Assembly: GCA_965230415.1 (NCBI GenBank)
Contig: CBDDKZ010000005.1
Span: 1,922,001 to 1,986,000 of the forward strand
From: CBDDKZ01 sp965230415
GTDB lineage: Bacteria > Bacteroidota > Bacteroidia > Cytophagales > JAAEPT01
Reading direction: 5' to 3'
DNA length: 64,000 bases
Positions within the stretch are counted from its first letter, which is position 1. Each line of letters starts with the position of its first letter. Below, piece by piece: positions 44,844-54,091 of the stretch. The notes under the pieces were generated by a model that was given only the letters and a program-made list of their open reading frames with translations, searched no databases and was not told the DNA's origin. The translations under genes and the position numbers were made by a program.

Positions 44844-44860
44844 TCAGTATAACTAAAAAG

Positions 44861-44885
44861 AAAAGGTGGTTAAGTACCACCTTTT
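44861..44885 (+). terminator. terminator of the transposase gene
   Basis: AAAAGGTGGT and ACCACCTTTT form a perfect 10-bp stem with the 5-base loop TAAGT, followed by further T. It is 17 bases after the transposase stop. Confidence 0.85.
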
Positions 44886-44973
44886 TCATAAAAATCGATA
44901 AGAAAATTGCTTAACTGTAACAATATGCCTATAAATAAGTATATTAAGTTTAGTTTTCGACGACTTAGATTGC

Positions 44974-46959
44974 ATGAGCTTCAAGAAAATAATAGTTGGC
45001 ATCATCGCGTTCACGTTATCAAATGTCATTTATGCTCAGAAATTCACTTCTGAACAAGTGAAGAGTGCTTATCTGCTCAATTTTACTAAATACATAGAAT
45101 GGCCTGGTCAGGAATCACTGGAGTATTTTCATATAGGAATTTACGGTGGAGATAATGCCGTATATGAAGAGCTCACAAATCAACAGAGCAGGCAAACCAT
45201 TGGCAAAACACCGCTAAAAGTATCTAAGGTTGAACGTAATTTTAATCCTGCCAACTATCAGGTTATTTTTATTTCAGAATCTGAAAACAACAGGATAAAA
45301 AACATTGCTTCGAAATGTGTACAAACCAATACGCTGCTTGTTACTGATGAATCTAACAACATGCAAAACATCATGATTAATTTCCAACGAGTGGAAGATA
45401 GTCGAATCGTTTTTCAGATAAACAAGTCTAATCTGGTATATGAGGGCCTTAAAGTGTCCAAAGATATTTTGTTGCTTGGAGGAAGTGAAATAGATGTAGC
45501 GACTCTTTACAAAGAAACCGAGAAGATGTTGGAAGAAACCGAGAAATTGTTGGATGAAGCACAGGTAAGAGTTCAAAAACAACTAAAAGAAAAACAACAT
45601 CAAAAGAAAAAAATTAAAAAACAGGAAGTAACTATTCAAAAGCAAATTGCTGAGATTGGTAATCAACAAGCCAAGATCAAAGATCAACAATTGGAAATTG
45701 AAAAAAGAACCGGATTACTCGAGTTGCAACAGGAACAGGTGCGCGAGCAGAAACTGCAACTTAAAAGGTTGGAGCACAATCAGCAAAACAAAGAATTGCT
45801 ACTGTCAAGAACGAAGAATGAGCTTGAATCGCGTATTGACGAGAAGAATAACATGGAACTTAAGATTAATTCTTACAAGAGCACTTTAGATTCTTTGGCC
45901 TCACTCATCAGTGATAGCCAAAAAGAGATTTTCCAACAAAAAACAACTTTAACCGAACAAGGTTCTACTATTAAAAAGCAACAGGGAATATTATTCTTCG
46001 GCGGGCTTATTCTCCTATTGGTGATTGCATTGGTCATTGCCATATTCAGAGGTTATTACCAAAAGAAGGAATCTAATAAACAATTGGAGCAAAAGAATGC
46101 CCAGTTACATGATGCAAATACTGAATTGAACATTACTTTGGAGAAACTAAGACATGCCCAGACAAAACTGGTTCAATCAGAGAAGATGGCCTCTTTGGGT
46201 GTACTCACAGCAGGTATCGCTCATGAAATAAATAACCCGGTAACCTTTGTTTCTGTTGGGGCCCATTCTCTGAAACGCAATTATGGTGAACTCCTTAAGA
46301 TTATAGATTTTTACGATAACTTAGAACTTCGGCCTGATGAAGATGTCAAAAAAATGGAAAAACTCAAAGAGGAGCATGAATATGAAGCCTTAAAAGAGAG
46401 TTTGATAGAGTTGATTGATGATATTAGCCTGGGTGCGGAACGTACAACACAAATAATCAAAGGTTTACGAGATTTTTCCAGATTGGACGATGCAGAATTT
46501 TCGGATTCAAATATTTGCGAAGGAATTGAATCGGCGCTGTTATTATTAAGAAATAAGTATCACAACAGAATTGAGATTATTAAAAAGTATCCGAAAAAAG
46601 ATTTCAAGATTCAGTGTTACCCGGGGCAACTCAATCAGGTGTTTATGAATATATTACACAATAGCATCGATGCTATTGAAGGTGAAGGATCTATTTATGT
46701 TACTGTTTCCAGGCAAGGAGAGTCTGCTTTTGTTACTTTTAGAGACACTGGAGATGGAATGAGTGAAGAAGTCAGGAGACGTATATTCGATCCCTTTTTT
46801 ACTACAAAAGAAGTAGGGAAAGGTACTGGTTTGGGCTTGTCTATTAGTTTCGGTATTATTGAAAAGCATCACGGAAAAATAGAAGTGAAAAGTGAAATAA
46901 ATAAAGGAACAGAATTTAATTTAACACTTCCTATACATCAAAAAGTGAAAAAACTATAA
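44974..46959 (+). CDS. YfiR-domain sensor histidine kinase
   Basis: A 661-residue membrane kinase. A signal peptide (to about residue 21) leads to a periplasmic YfiR/DUF4154 domain (about 22-165; KSAYLLNFTKYIEWP, FHIGIYGG, RNFNPANYQVIFIS). A very long Gln/Lys/Glu coiled coil (about 168-330) and one membrane helix (ILFFGGLILLLVIALVIAIF) follow. The cytoplasmic HisKA domain has the phospho-acceptor His417 (AGIAHEINNPVTF), and the HATPase_c domain has NILHNSIDA, DTGDGM and GTGLGLSIS. Two receiver-containing genes follow at once (2 and 10 bases), so it probably phosphorylates them. Confidence 0.9.
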   Translation: MSFKKIIVGIIAFTLSNVIYAQKFTSEQVKSAYLLNFTKYIEWPGQESLEYFHIGIYGGDNAVYEELTNQQSRQTIGKTPLKVSKVERNFNPANYQVIFISESENNRIKNIASKCVQTNTLLVTDESNNMQNIMINFQRVEDSRIVFQINKSNLVYEGLKVSKDILLLGGSEIDVATLYKETEKMLEETEKLLDEAQVRVQKQLKEKQHQKKKIKKQEVTIQKQIAEIGNQQAKIKDQQLEIEKRTGLLELQQEQVREQKLQLKRLEHNQQNKELLLSRTKNELESRIDEKNNMELKINSYKSTLDSLASLISDSQKEIFQQKTTLTEQGSTIKKQQGILFFGGLILLLVIALVIAIFRGYYQKKESNKQLEQKNAQLHDANTELNITLEKLRHAQTKLVQSEKMASLGVLTAGIAHEINNPVTFVSVGAHSLKRNYGELLKIIDFYDNLELRPDEDVKKMEKLKEEHEYEALKESLIELIDDISLGAERTTQIIKGLRDFSRLDDAEFSDSNICEGIESALLLLRNKYHNRIEIIKKYPKKDFKIQCYPGQLNQVFMNILHNSIDAIEGEGSIYVTVSRQGESAFVTFRDTGDGMSEEVRRRIFDPFFTTKEVGKGTGLGLSISFGIIEKHHGKIEVKSEINKGTEFNLTLPIHQKVKKL

Positions 46960-46960
46960 G

Positions 46961-47338
46961 ATGACCTTAAAACAATTTAGTATTCTTTACGTGGATGATG
47001 AACCCGCAAATTTACGCGTATTCAACAATACTTTTAGGTGGGAGTACAAGATCTATACAGCACTTTCTCCTCAGGAAGGTTTGGAAATTTTCAAGTCAAA
47101 GGATATCGATCTGGTGATTACAGACCAACGCATGCCGGTAATGTCAGGTGTAGATTTTTTGAAAACCTTATTGAAAGAAGGAAAGCCGGTTGATGTTCCT
47201 TTTATTTTAATTTCAGGGTACAGCGATTACGACGCCGTAATGGAGGCCAAAAACATATGTAAAATTTACAAATATGTATCTAAGCCCTGGAATCCGGACG
47301 AGTTGGGAACCACGATAAAGGAAATTTTAAACAGATAA
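46961..47338 (+). CDS. single-domain response regulator
   Basis: A 125-residue stand-alone receiver: acidic pair in LYVDDEPANLR, phospho-acceptor Asp in LVITDQRMPVMSG, the switch Ser in LISGYSDYD and the Lys of KYVSKPWNPDEL. It has no output domain, so it likely acts by protein contact or as a phosphate shuttle between the flanking kinases. It starts 1 base after the YfiR kinase stop codon. Confidence 0.92.
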   Translation: MTLKQFSILYVDDEPANLRVFNNTFRWEYKIYTALSPQEGLEIFKSKDIDLVITDQRMPVMSGVDFLKTLLKEGKPVDVPFILISGYSDYDAVMEAKNICKIYKYVSKPWNPDELGTTIKEILNR

Positions 47339-47348
47339 GTGTAAGACC

Positions 47349-48782
47349 ATGAGCAAGAAGTTTTCTAATATTCTATTTGTGGACGATGAGGAAACAAGCC
47401 TGCGCATTTTTAAAGCGGCTTACCGTGGTAAGTATCAAATAGAAACCAGCAATACGGTTGATGACGCTTGGAAAATTCTGGATAGCAAAGAAATTAACCT
47501 GATTATTTCAGATCAAAAAATGCCTAAATGTACAGGAATAGAATTTTTGAGTCAGGTAAAAGAAAAGTATCCTAAAATAATGCTCATTCTGGTTACAGGC
47601 TTTGCCGATATTATTACGCTCGAAGAAGCTATCAACAAAGTGGGTATCTTTCGATACGTTTCCAAGCCATGGAATGTGGATAGTTTGGAACAAATCATAG
47701 ATCAGGCACTGGAAATTGTATCTCTGGAAAGTGCTAAAGAGCAAACCGAAGCAAAACTTAAACAAACCAATGAACGTCTGGAATTAGCGATAAAATCAGC
47801 CGATCTGGGACTCTGGGACTGGAACCTTGAAACAGGTGAGTCGTTTTTAAGTGACGAATATTATCGTATTCAAGGTTACGAACCCAATGAATATGTTGCA
47901 AATTACGATCGATGGGCAAGAGATGTTCACCCCGAAGATTTAGATAGTACCATGCAAAACTTCAATATTTTTCTCTCTTCCTATCAGGAAAACCAGCTTT
48001 GGTATGTACAGGTACGACTTAAAAAAAAGGATGGAGGGTTCATATGGGCTCGCTATCAGGGAAAAGTAACTCAAGTTAATGAAAGTGGAGTGCCGATAAG
48101 AATGACCGGTACAATGAAAGATGCAACACAAGAGAAACTCCAGAAAGAACATGAAATTTCACTTATTCTGACCACGGAAGATAAAGAACGACAACGAATC
48201 GCCACAGAATTACACGATAGTTTAGGACAGAACCTGACAGCTACTTCGATGTATTTAGAAGCGATTAAAAAGGATATTATGGAACTCGCTGGCGATAGTC
48301 AGGATAGCTATAATAAAGGAATGAATTTTTTGAATGAAGCTATAAACGAAAGCCGGAATATAGCACATAATCTGATGCCAAAAGCAATTAGTGATTATGG
48401 GTACGAAGTTTCTGTCAAAAGTTTGATTCATCAACTTAAAGCTGGAGCAAAGACGGAGATACACTTTTTCTGCAACTTAAATGGTGAAAGACTGGACCCT
48501 AAAATGGAATTAGGCCTTTTCAGAATTACGCAAGAGGGAATCAATAATATTCTTAAATATGCTCATGCCGAAAAATGCTTTATTCAACTTTTGAAACATG
48601 ACGACATTCTGGTTTTAACGATAGAAGATAATGGTGTGGGCTTCGATCTTGGAAAAATTAATAGCCAGAACTCTTTTGGCCTGACCAGCATAAGAAACAG
48701 AACTACTTCCCTCTCCGGAATTTGTAGTATAGATAGCCAGGTTGATGGAGGAACTTCTATAACGGTGCAATTACCCCTTTGA
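47349..48782 (+). CDS. hybrid receiver-PAS-histidine kinase (HisKA_3 type)
   Basis: A 477-residue soluble protein. An N-terminal receiver (FVDDEETSLR, Asp in LIISDQKMPKC, LVTGFAD, RYVSKPWNVD) is followed by a PAS/PAC domain (about 150-265; GLWDWNLETGES, WYVQVRLKKKDGG), then a HisKA_3 dimerisation domain (RQRIATELHDSLGQNL with the phospho-His) and an HATPase_c domain (QEGINNILKYAHAEK, EDNGVGFD, GLTSIRNR). The receiver-first order means it may be activated by the upstream kinase and pass phosphate on; no DNA-binding regulator is in the cassette. Confidence 0.9.
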   Translation: MSKKFSNILFVDDEETSLRIFKAAYRGKYQIETSNTVDDAWKILDSKEINLIISDQKMPKCTGIEFLSQVKEKYPKIMLILVTGFADIITLEEAINKVGIFRYVSKPWNVDSLEQIIDQALEIVSLESAKEQTEAKLKQTNERLELAIKSADLGLWDWNLETGESFLSDEYYRIQGYEPNEYVANYDRWARDVHPEDLDSTMQNFNIFLSSYQENQLWYVQVRLKKKDGGFIWARYQGKVTQVNESGVPIRMTGTMKDATQEKLQKEHEISLILTTEDKERQRIATELHDSLGQNLTATSMYLEAIKKDIMELAGDSQDSYNKGMNFLNEAINESRNIAHNLMPKAISDYGYEVSVKSLIHQLKAGAKTEIHFFCNLNGERLDPKMELGLFRITQEGINNILKYAHAEKCFIQLLKHDDILVLTIEDNGVGFDLGKINSQNSFGLTSIRNRTTSLSGICSIDSQVDGGTSITVQLPL

Positions 48783-48926
48783 TCATATATTTGTTTGGCG
48801 AAGCCCTTTTTTAATCTATATTTGATTCAAAATCTTATTAGTATTTTAGTTCGATTGTCTATGCAGATCTCTGTTAATTTAACAAAGAATTGACCATACG
48901 TATTATACTAATCTAAACGTCTGAGT

Positions 48927-48934
48927 TATTTTTG
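48927..48934 (+). promoter_or_regulatory. candidate -7 box of the UbiA-purN genes
   Basis: TATTTTTG fits TAnnTTTG, 42 bases before the ATG of the prenyltransferase gene. Confidence 0.35.
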
Positions 48935-48975
48935 TAATTATATACTAGTTTCAAATTTTGACAAAATATCTTATA

Positions 48976-49830
48976 ATGTCCTCGCAGGTAAAGCAATTTT
49001 TTAAACTTATAAGAATAAAAAACCTGGGAATAATTGTACTTACCCTATATGTAACACGTTTGTTTGTTATAGGCCCTAAAAATGAGTATGCTACCATATT
49101 ATTTGAACATGATATATTTTTACTTACGCTGGGAGTAGTTTTAATAGCTGCGGCAGGATACATCATTAATGACTACTATGATATAAAAATCGACGTGATA
49201 AATAAACCCGATAGGGTAGTAATTGACAGGTATTTTAAAAGGCGTACGGTTATTTTAATGCAGGTATTTCTCAATTTTTCTGCAGCTGTCATTGGTTTGC
49301 TATTAGGATTGAAGATTTTCACCATATATGTATTGTCTATCTTTTGCCTGTGGTTATATTCCAACAAGCTGAAACGCATGCCTCTGCTGGGCAATGTAAT
49401 GGTGGCATTTCTTACGTCTCTTTCCGTATTGCTTCTTGCCATTTATTACAATAAGAACCAGGCGGTGGTTTATAGTTTTGCTATTTTTGCTTTCTTTATT
49501 TCTGTTATAAGAGAGATCCTAAAGGATTTGGAAGATATGGAGGGAGATCTTATTCATGGATGTAAAACGCTGCCAATTTCAATTGGTATTAGAAGAACCA
49601 AGTGGGTAATCTACACCTGCTCCGTAGTATTTGCCGCATGTATTTGTTTAATTTCCTTTACTCATTTAGAGTCTAAAATATTTTACCTTCTTGCGGTTTC
49701 AATATTTCCGGCGCTAATCTTTCTGAATATTAGATTATACCGGGCAGATACCAACAAGAAATATCATTTCCTGAGTACCTTTTGTAAAATTATGATGCTT
49801 TTGGGAGTTCTGGGAATTACATTAAATTAG
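48976..49830 (+). CDS. UbiA-family prenyltransferase
   Basis: A 284-residue membrane enzyme with about eight helices. The two Asp-rich motifs that bind prenyl diphosphate through Mg are NDYYDIKIDVINKPDR and DLEDMEGDLIHG. The start is the ATG before SSQVKQFF; an upstream TTG would add 6 residues without benefit. It resembles the geranylgeranylglycerol-phosphate transferase-like branch common in Bacteroidota, but the acceptor (quinone, heme or glycerol type) cannot be assigned. purN begins 4 bases after its stop codon. Confidence 0.85.
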   Translation: MSSQVKQFFKLIRIKNLGIIVLTLYVTRLFVIGPKNEYATILFEHDIFLLTLGVVLIAAAGYIINDYYDIKIDVINKPDRVVIDRYFKRRTVILMQVFLNFSAAVIGLLLGLKIFTIYVLSIFCLWLYSNKLKRMPLLGNVMVAFLTSLSVLLLAIYYNKNQAVVYSFAIFAFFISVIREILKDLEDMEGDLIHGCKTLPISIGIRRTKWVIYTCSVVFAACICLISFTHLESKIFYLLAVSIFPALIFLNIRLYRADTNKKYHFLSTFCKIMMLLGVLGITLN

Positions 49831-49834
49831 CACG

Positions 49835-50419
49835 ATGATTATTAAAAAGAGAATAGCCATATTTGCATCAGGTTCTGGCTCAAATGCTGAAAATCTCATC
49901 AACTACTTTAATAAAGAAAATTCGGACGTTAATGTAACTGTTGTACTCACCAATAATGCAGCTGCCGGAGTGTTGGAACGTGCAGAAAAAAACAAGGTAC
50001 ATAGTGTGATTTTTGATAAACATACTTTCCGCAATACCTCGAAAATTGTAGAGTTTTTGCAAGAGGAAAATATAGACCTGGTGGTATTGGCCGGGTTTTT
50101 ATGGCTGATTCCGGGAAACCTGGTGAAAGCCTTTCCAAATCGCATTATAAATATTCATCCGGCTTTGTTACCAAAATATGGAGGTAAAGGCATGTACGGA
50201 ATGAATGTACATGAGGCCGTAATAAATAATAAAGAAAAGGAGTCGGGCATAACCATACATTATGTGAACGAAGTTTACGATGAAGGAACTCCTATTTTAC
50301 AGTCTACCTGTCAGGTAGAGGAAGGTGATACTCCGGAGTTGCTCGCTCAGAAGATTCATCAGTTGGAATACAAACACCTACCCGTAGTTGTAGAACAGTT
50401 ACTCAATGAACAAAACTAA
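49835..50419 (+). CDS. purN: phosphoribosylglycinamide formyltransferase
   Basis: GAR transformylase, 194 residues, using 10-formyl-THF in purine synthesis. Motifs: IAIFASGSGSNAENLI for phosphoribosyl binding, VVLAGFLWLIPG, and the catalytic IINIHPALLPKYGGKGMYG and DEGTPILQ. It is 4 bases after the UbiA-type gene and 72 bases before purH. Confidence 0.96.
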   Translation: MIIKKRIAIFASGSGSNAENLINYFNKENSDVNVTVVLTNNAAAGVLERAEKNKVHSVIFDKHTFRNTSKIVEFLQEENIDLVVLAGFLWLIPGNLVKAFPNRIINIHPALLPKYGGKGMYGMNVHEAVINNKEKESGITIHYVNEVYDEGTPILQSTCQVEEGDTPELLAQKIHQLEYKHLPVVVEQLLNEQN

Positions 50420-50455
50420 TTGAAAGCTGCTATTCGCTTTCATTTAAAAAACTGT

Positions 50456-50463
50456 TACATTTG
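50456..50463 (+). promoter_or_regulatory. candidate -7 box of purH
   Basis: TACATTTG fits TAnnTTTG and lies 28 bases before the chosen purH ATG. Its place inside the longer upstream open frame supports the later start for purH. Confidence 0.45.
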
Positions 50464-50491
50464 CGTTCTTAATAAAAACGGTCTTCACATT

Positions 50492-52018
50492 ATGTCATTC
50501 AAAAAGATTCAATCTGCCTTAATTTCTGTTTTCGATAAAACCAACCTTGAGCCTATTGTTAAATTGCTAAACGATCAGGGTGTTACTATATATTCTACGG
50601 GAGGTACTGAGAAATTTATCAGGGATTTGGGTGTAGATGTGGTCGCTGTTGAAGACCTTACGAGCTATCCTTCCATATTAGGAGGAAGAGTTAAGACATT
50701 ACATCCTAAAATTTTTGGTGGAATCCTGAGTCGTCGAGGACATGAATCGGATGATCAGCAAGTGGTGGAATATGAAATTCCGCCTATTGACCTGGTAATT
50801 GTTGACTTGTACCCTTTTGAAGCCACTTTGGCTGCGGGAGGTTCTCACGATGAAATAATTGAGAAAATAGATATTGGTGGTATTTCATTGATACGTGCTG
50901 CTGCCAAAAACTACAAAGATGTGGTTATTGTACCATCAAAAGATCAATACCAATTGCTTCTGGATGTGTTGTCCTCAAAAGAGGGATCAACGGAACTGGA
51001 AGATAGGCACTTATTCGCTGCACATGCTTTTAATGTTTCATCTCATTACGACAGTGCGATCTTTACTTATTTCAATAAGGATGCTGAAATTCCGAGCCTG
51101 AAAATTAGTGAACAAAAAGGAAAAACCTTACGTTACGGAGAGAACCCACACCAAAAAGGAATTTTCCATGGTGACCTTGAGGCTTTATTTGAGCAGTTGA
51201 ACGGAAAGGAACTATCTTACAACAATTTAGTAGATATCGACGCGGCGATTTTATTGATTGATGAATTTAACGAAGAAACAGCAGTGGCTATCCTGAAACA
51301 TAATAATGCTTGTGGCATGGCAGTTGGACAAACAGTAAAAGATGCTTATCAAAAAGCATTAGAAGCCGATCCGGTGTCTGCTTTTGGAGGTGTTATTGTG
51401 GCCAATAAAAATATTGATCTTGCTGTTGCCGAGGAGCTGCACCAATTGTTTTTTGAGGTACTTATTGCTCCTTCTTACGACGAAGAAGCACTAAATGTAT
51501 TAAAGCAAAAAAAGAATCGAATTTTATTGAAGCGCAAAGAAGTAGTACTTCCTGAAAAACTGGTGAAGACCTTATTAAATGGCGTAATTGAGCAGGACAA
51601 AGACCTGCAAATAGAAACTAGAGATGACTTCAAACTGGTAACGAAAACAGCTCCTGACGACGAAACCATCGCTGCATTGTTATTTGCAAATAAAGTATGT
51701 AAACATACCAAATCCAACACCATCGTTTTAGCATACAATGGGCAACTCGTTGCAAGTGGTGTGGGACAAACTTCGCGTGTAGATGCGTTGAAGCAAGCTA
51801 TTGAAAAAGCCAAAAGCTTCAATTTCGATCTTACAAAGGCGGTAATGGCGTCCGATGCGTTTTTCCCTTTTCCCGATTGTGTGGAAATAGCTCACAATGA
51901 AGGAATAAAATCAGTAGTACAACCGGGAGGGTCGGTAAGGGATCAGGAATCGATAGATTTTTGTGACGCAAATGGTATGTCAATGGTAACAACAGGGGTA
52001 CGTCATTTTAAACACTAA
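50492..52018 (+). CDS. purH: bifunctional AICAR formyltransferase/IMP cyclohydrolase
   Basis: Last two steps of IMP synthesis, 508 residues. The N-terminal MGS-like IMP cyclohydrolase domain contains ALISVFDKTNLEPIVKLL, YSTGGTEKFI and SILGGRVKTLHPKIFGGIL. The AICAR transformylase domain has LRYGENPHQKG, ILKHNNACGMA and the C-terminal VVQPGGSVRDQESIDFCD. I use the ATG before SFKKIQ; an upstream TTG adds 24 residues unlike any PurH. It precedes the mre operon. Confidence 0.97.
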   Translation: MSFKKIQSALISVFDKTNLEPIVKLLNDQGVTIYSTGGTEKFIRDLGVDVVAVEDLTSYPSILGGRVKTLHPKIFGGILSRRGHESDDQQVVEYEIPPIDLVIVDLYPFEATLAAGGSHDEIIEKIDIGGISLIRAAAKNYKDVVIVPSKDQYQLLLDVLSSKEGSTELEDRHLFAAHAFNVSSHYDSAIFTYFNKDAEIPSLKISEQKGKTLRYGENPHQKGIFHGDLEALFEQLNGKELSYNNLVDIDAAILLIDEFNEETAVAILKHNNACGMAVGQTVKDAYQKALEADPVSAFGGVIVANKNIDLAVAEELHQLFFEVLIAPSYDEEALNVLKQKKNRILLKRKEVVLPEKLVKTLLNGVIEQDKDLQIETRDDFKLVTKTAPDDETIAALLFANKVCKHTKSNTIVLAYNGQLVASGVGQTSRVDALKQAIEKAKSFNFDLTKAVMASDAFFPFPDCVEIAHNEGIKSVVQPGGSVRDQESIDFCDANGMSMVTTGVRHFKH

Positions 52019-52111
52019 TGATATTTCTCACAACAAAACGTGTTTTTTTGAAACAAATTGGCGAAAAATCAGTAGATTAGTTAGATAAACAATAGCATTT
52101 AAAAGCGTAAA

Positions 52112-53137
52112 ATGGGATTATTCGACTTTTTCACAAGTGATATAGCAATCGATCTGGGGACTGCGAATACGCTTATAATTAATAAAGACAAAATTGTTGT
52201 GGACGAACCATCCATTATTGCAATGGATAAGTTGAGTGGTAAAGTGTTGGCCATAGGCAGAAATGCCATGCAAATGCATGAAAAAACACATGAAAACATA
52301 AAAACCATACGTCCATTAAAAGACGGTGTAATTGCTGATTTCCATGCAGCTGAGCATATGATAAGAGGTATGATAAAGATGATGGACAAGAAGAAGTCGT
52401 TCTTTTCACCTTCTCACCGCATGGTAATTTGTATTCCTTCAGGCATTACTGAAGTTGAAAAACGTGCAGTACGTGACTCTGCGGAACATGCAGGCGCCAA
52501 GGAAGTTTATATGATTCATGAGCCAATAGCAGCTGCCATAGGTTTGGGGATAGACATTGAAAGACCTGTAGGTTCAATGATTGTAGATATAGGTGGTGGT
52601 ACCACTGAAATTGCAGTCATTGCATTATCAGGAATAGTATGTGAACAATCTATACGTGTTGCAGGAGATGTATTCAATAAAGATATATTGGATTACATGC
52701 GTCGTCAACATAATCTTCTCATTGGAGAACGCTCAGCAGAGAAAGTTAAGATCGAAGTAGGTTCCGCACTTACGGAGCTTGAAAATCCTCCGGAAGATTA
52801 TGAGATAAGAGGCCGTGATTTAATGACCGGTATTCCTAAAGTCATAAAAGTGAGCTACTCGGAAATAAGCTTTGCGCTGGATAAATCTATCTCAAAAATT
52901 GAAGAAGCGGTCTTAAAAGCATTGGAAATTTCCCCGCCAGAGCTTTCAGCCGATATTTATGATAATGGTATTCACCTGACGGGTGGAGGAGCTCTTTTAA
53001 GAGGTTTGGACAAACGTCTTGCAATGAAAACTAAATTACCTATCAATGTAGCTGAAGATCCTCTGAGAGCGGTTGTTAGGGGTACAGGTATGACCTTGAA
53101 AGACCTTCCTGGTTTTCGTGCAGTTTTGATGAAATAG
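52112..53137 (+). CDS. mreB: rod shape-determining protein MreB
   Basis: Actin-like cytoskeletal ATPase, 341 residues, that guides lateral wall synthesis. Phosphate and nucleotide motifs: IAIDLGTANTLI, VDIGGGTTEIAVIALSG, and HLTGGGALLRGLDKRL; the MreB-type HEPIAAAIGLGIDI is also present. It opens the elongasome operon mreB-mreC-mreD-PBP2-rodA. Confidence 0.98.
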   Translation: MGLFDFFTSDIAIDLGTANTLIINKDKIVVDEPSIIAMDKLSGKVLAIGRNAMQMHEKTHENIKTIRPLKDGVIADFHAAEHMIRGMIKMMDKKKSFFSPSHRMVICIPSGITEVEKRAVRDSAEHAGAKEVYMIHEPIAAAIGLGIDIERPVGSMIVDIGGGTTEIAVIALSGIVCEQSIRVAGDVFNKDILDYMRRQHNLLIGERSAEKVKIEVGSALTELENPPEDYEIRGRDLMTGIPKVIKVSYSEISFALDKSISKIEEAVLKALEISPPELSADIYDNGIHLTGGGALLRGLDKRLAMKTKLPINVAEDPLRAVVRGTGMTLKDLPGFRAVLMK

Positions 53138-53143
53138 TGAGAA

Positions 53144-54091
53144 ATGCGCAAATTACTCGATTTAATTTTAAGGTATCGCGCATTTTTACTTTTTCTGGGT
53201 CTGGAAATTTTTTGTTTTGTCCTTATAGTAAACTTTAACAAGTTTCATAGTGCGGCTTACTTCAATTCTTCCAATGCAGTAAGTGGTAGCGTTCATGAAG
53301 TAACAAGTGGAATCGGCGAATATTTTTCATTGAAGAAAGGTAATGAGCAGCTGGCAAACCACAATGCTGAACTGGAAAGAGAGCTCTTTCATCTGCTAAG
53401 AGAAAACGAACATTACAAACAGGTGGAGATGGAAAACGAATTGCTACGCAAACAGTTAAACCAAATTACCAAAAAGGATTCCTCTGCAAAAGCGTTTACT
53501 TTTACCACTGCGAGCGATAGCGCATACATCAATTCTCTGAATTTTATTGCGGCCAGAGTGATAAAGAACGAAGTGTTAAAAGAAACAAATTACCTGACTA
53601 TTAATAAAGGAGGTGATCATGGTATTAAAAAAGGTATGGGCGTAATTACAGATAAGGGTGTGGTAGGTAAGGTTGCTGCAGTTTCACCAACCTATGCTTC
53701 CGTAAAGTCCTTATTGCATGTTAATAACCTTACTTCGGTAGAAGTAGATCACCAGGCCTCAGTACTAATCAAGAAAAATAACATCCTGGGCTCTTTAAAA
53801 TGGGAGGGAAATAATATTGATGTGGTAAGTATGCAATACGTTCCGCGGCACGCAAAAATAGCCAAAGGCGATACCATAGTGACTTCTGGGTATAATTCCG
53901 TGTACCCACCTGGATTAATTATTGGTACTATAGCTAATATTGAATTGGAAACAGGTGCAACGTTCTACGATATTGATGTGAAACTGGCCACCGACTTTTC
54001 GAATTTGTATTATGTCTATGTGGTAGATAATAAGACATTAAAAATGATTGAAAGTCTAAATGAAGAAGCCTTAGAAACAGAAAATGAATAA
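53144..54091 (+). CDS. mreC: rod shape-determining protein MreC
   Basis: A 315-residue bitopic protein: one N-terminal membrane helix (FLLFLGLEIFCFVLIV), a coiled coil (NAELERELFHLLRENEHYKQ), then two beta-barrel domains (NYLTINKGGDHGIKKGMGVI, and GDTIVTSGYNSVYPPGLIIG). It organises PBP2 and RodA in the periplasm. It starts 6 bases after mreB and overlaps mreD by 8 bases. Confidence 0.95.
   Translation: MRKLLDLILRYRAFLLFLGLEIFCFVLIVNFNKFHSAAYFNSSNAVSGSVHEVTSGIGEYFSLKKGNEQLANHNAELERELFHLLRENEHYKQVEMENELLRKQLNQITKKDSSAKAFTFTTASDSAYINSLNFIAARVIKNEVLKETNYLTINKGGDHGIKKGMGVITDKGVVGKVAAVSPTYASVKSLLHVNNLTSVEVDHQASVLIKKNNILGSLKWEGNNIDVVSMQYVPRHAKIAKGDTIVTSGYNSVYPPGLIIGTIANIELETGATFYDIDVKLATDFSNLYYVYVVDNKTLKMIESLNEEALETENE

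Larger units (their letters stand above)
43240..44890 (+). mobile_element. IS110-family insertion sequence (approximate limits)
   Basis: A DEDD transposase gene with about 190-300 bases of hairpin-rich non-coding DNA upstream and a short tail ending in a terminator at 44861-44885. IS110 elements have no terminal inverted repeats, and none is seen. TCAGTATAA occurs at 43367-43375 and again right after the transposase stop at 44844-44852, which may mark recombination sites or be chance. The element separates the AhpD-like gene from the sensor-kinase cassette. The exact ends cannot be set without another copy or an empty site. Confidence 0.65.
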
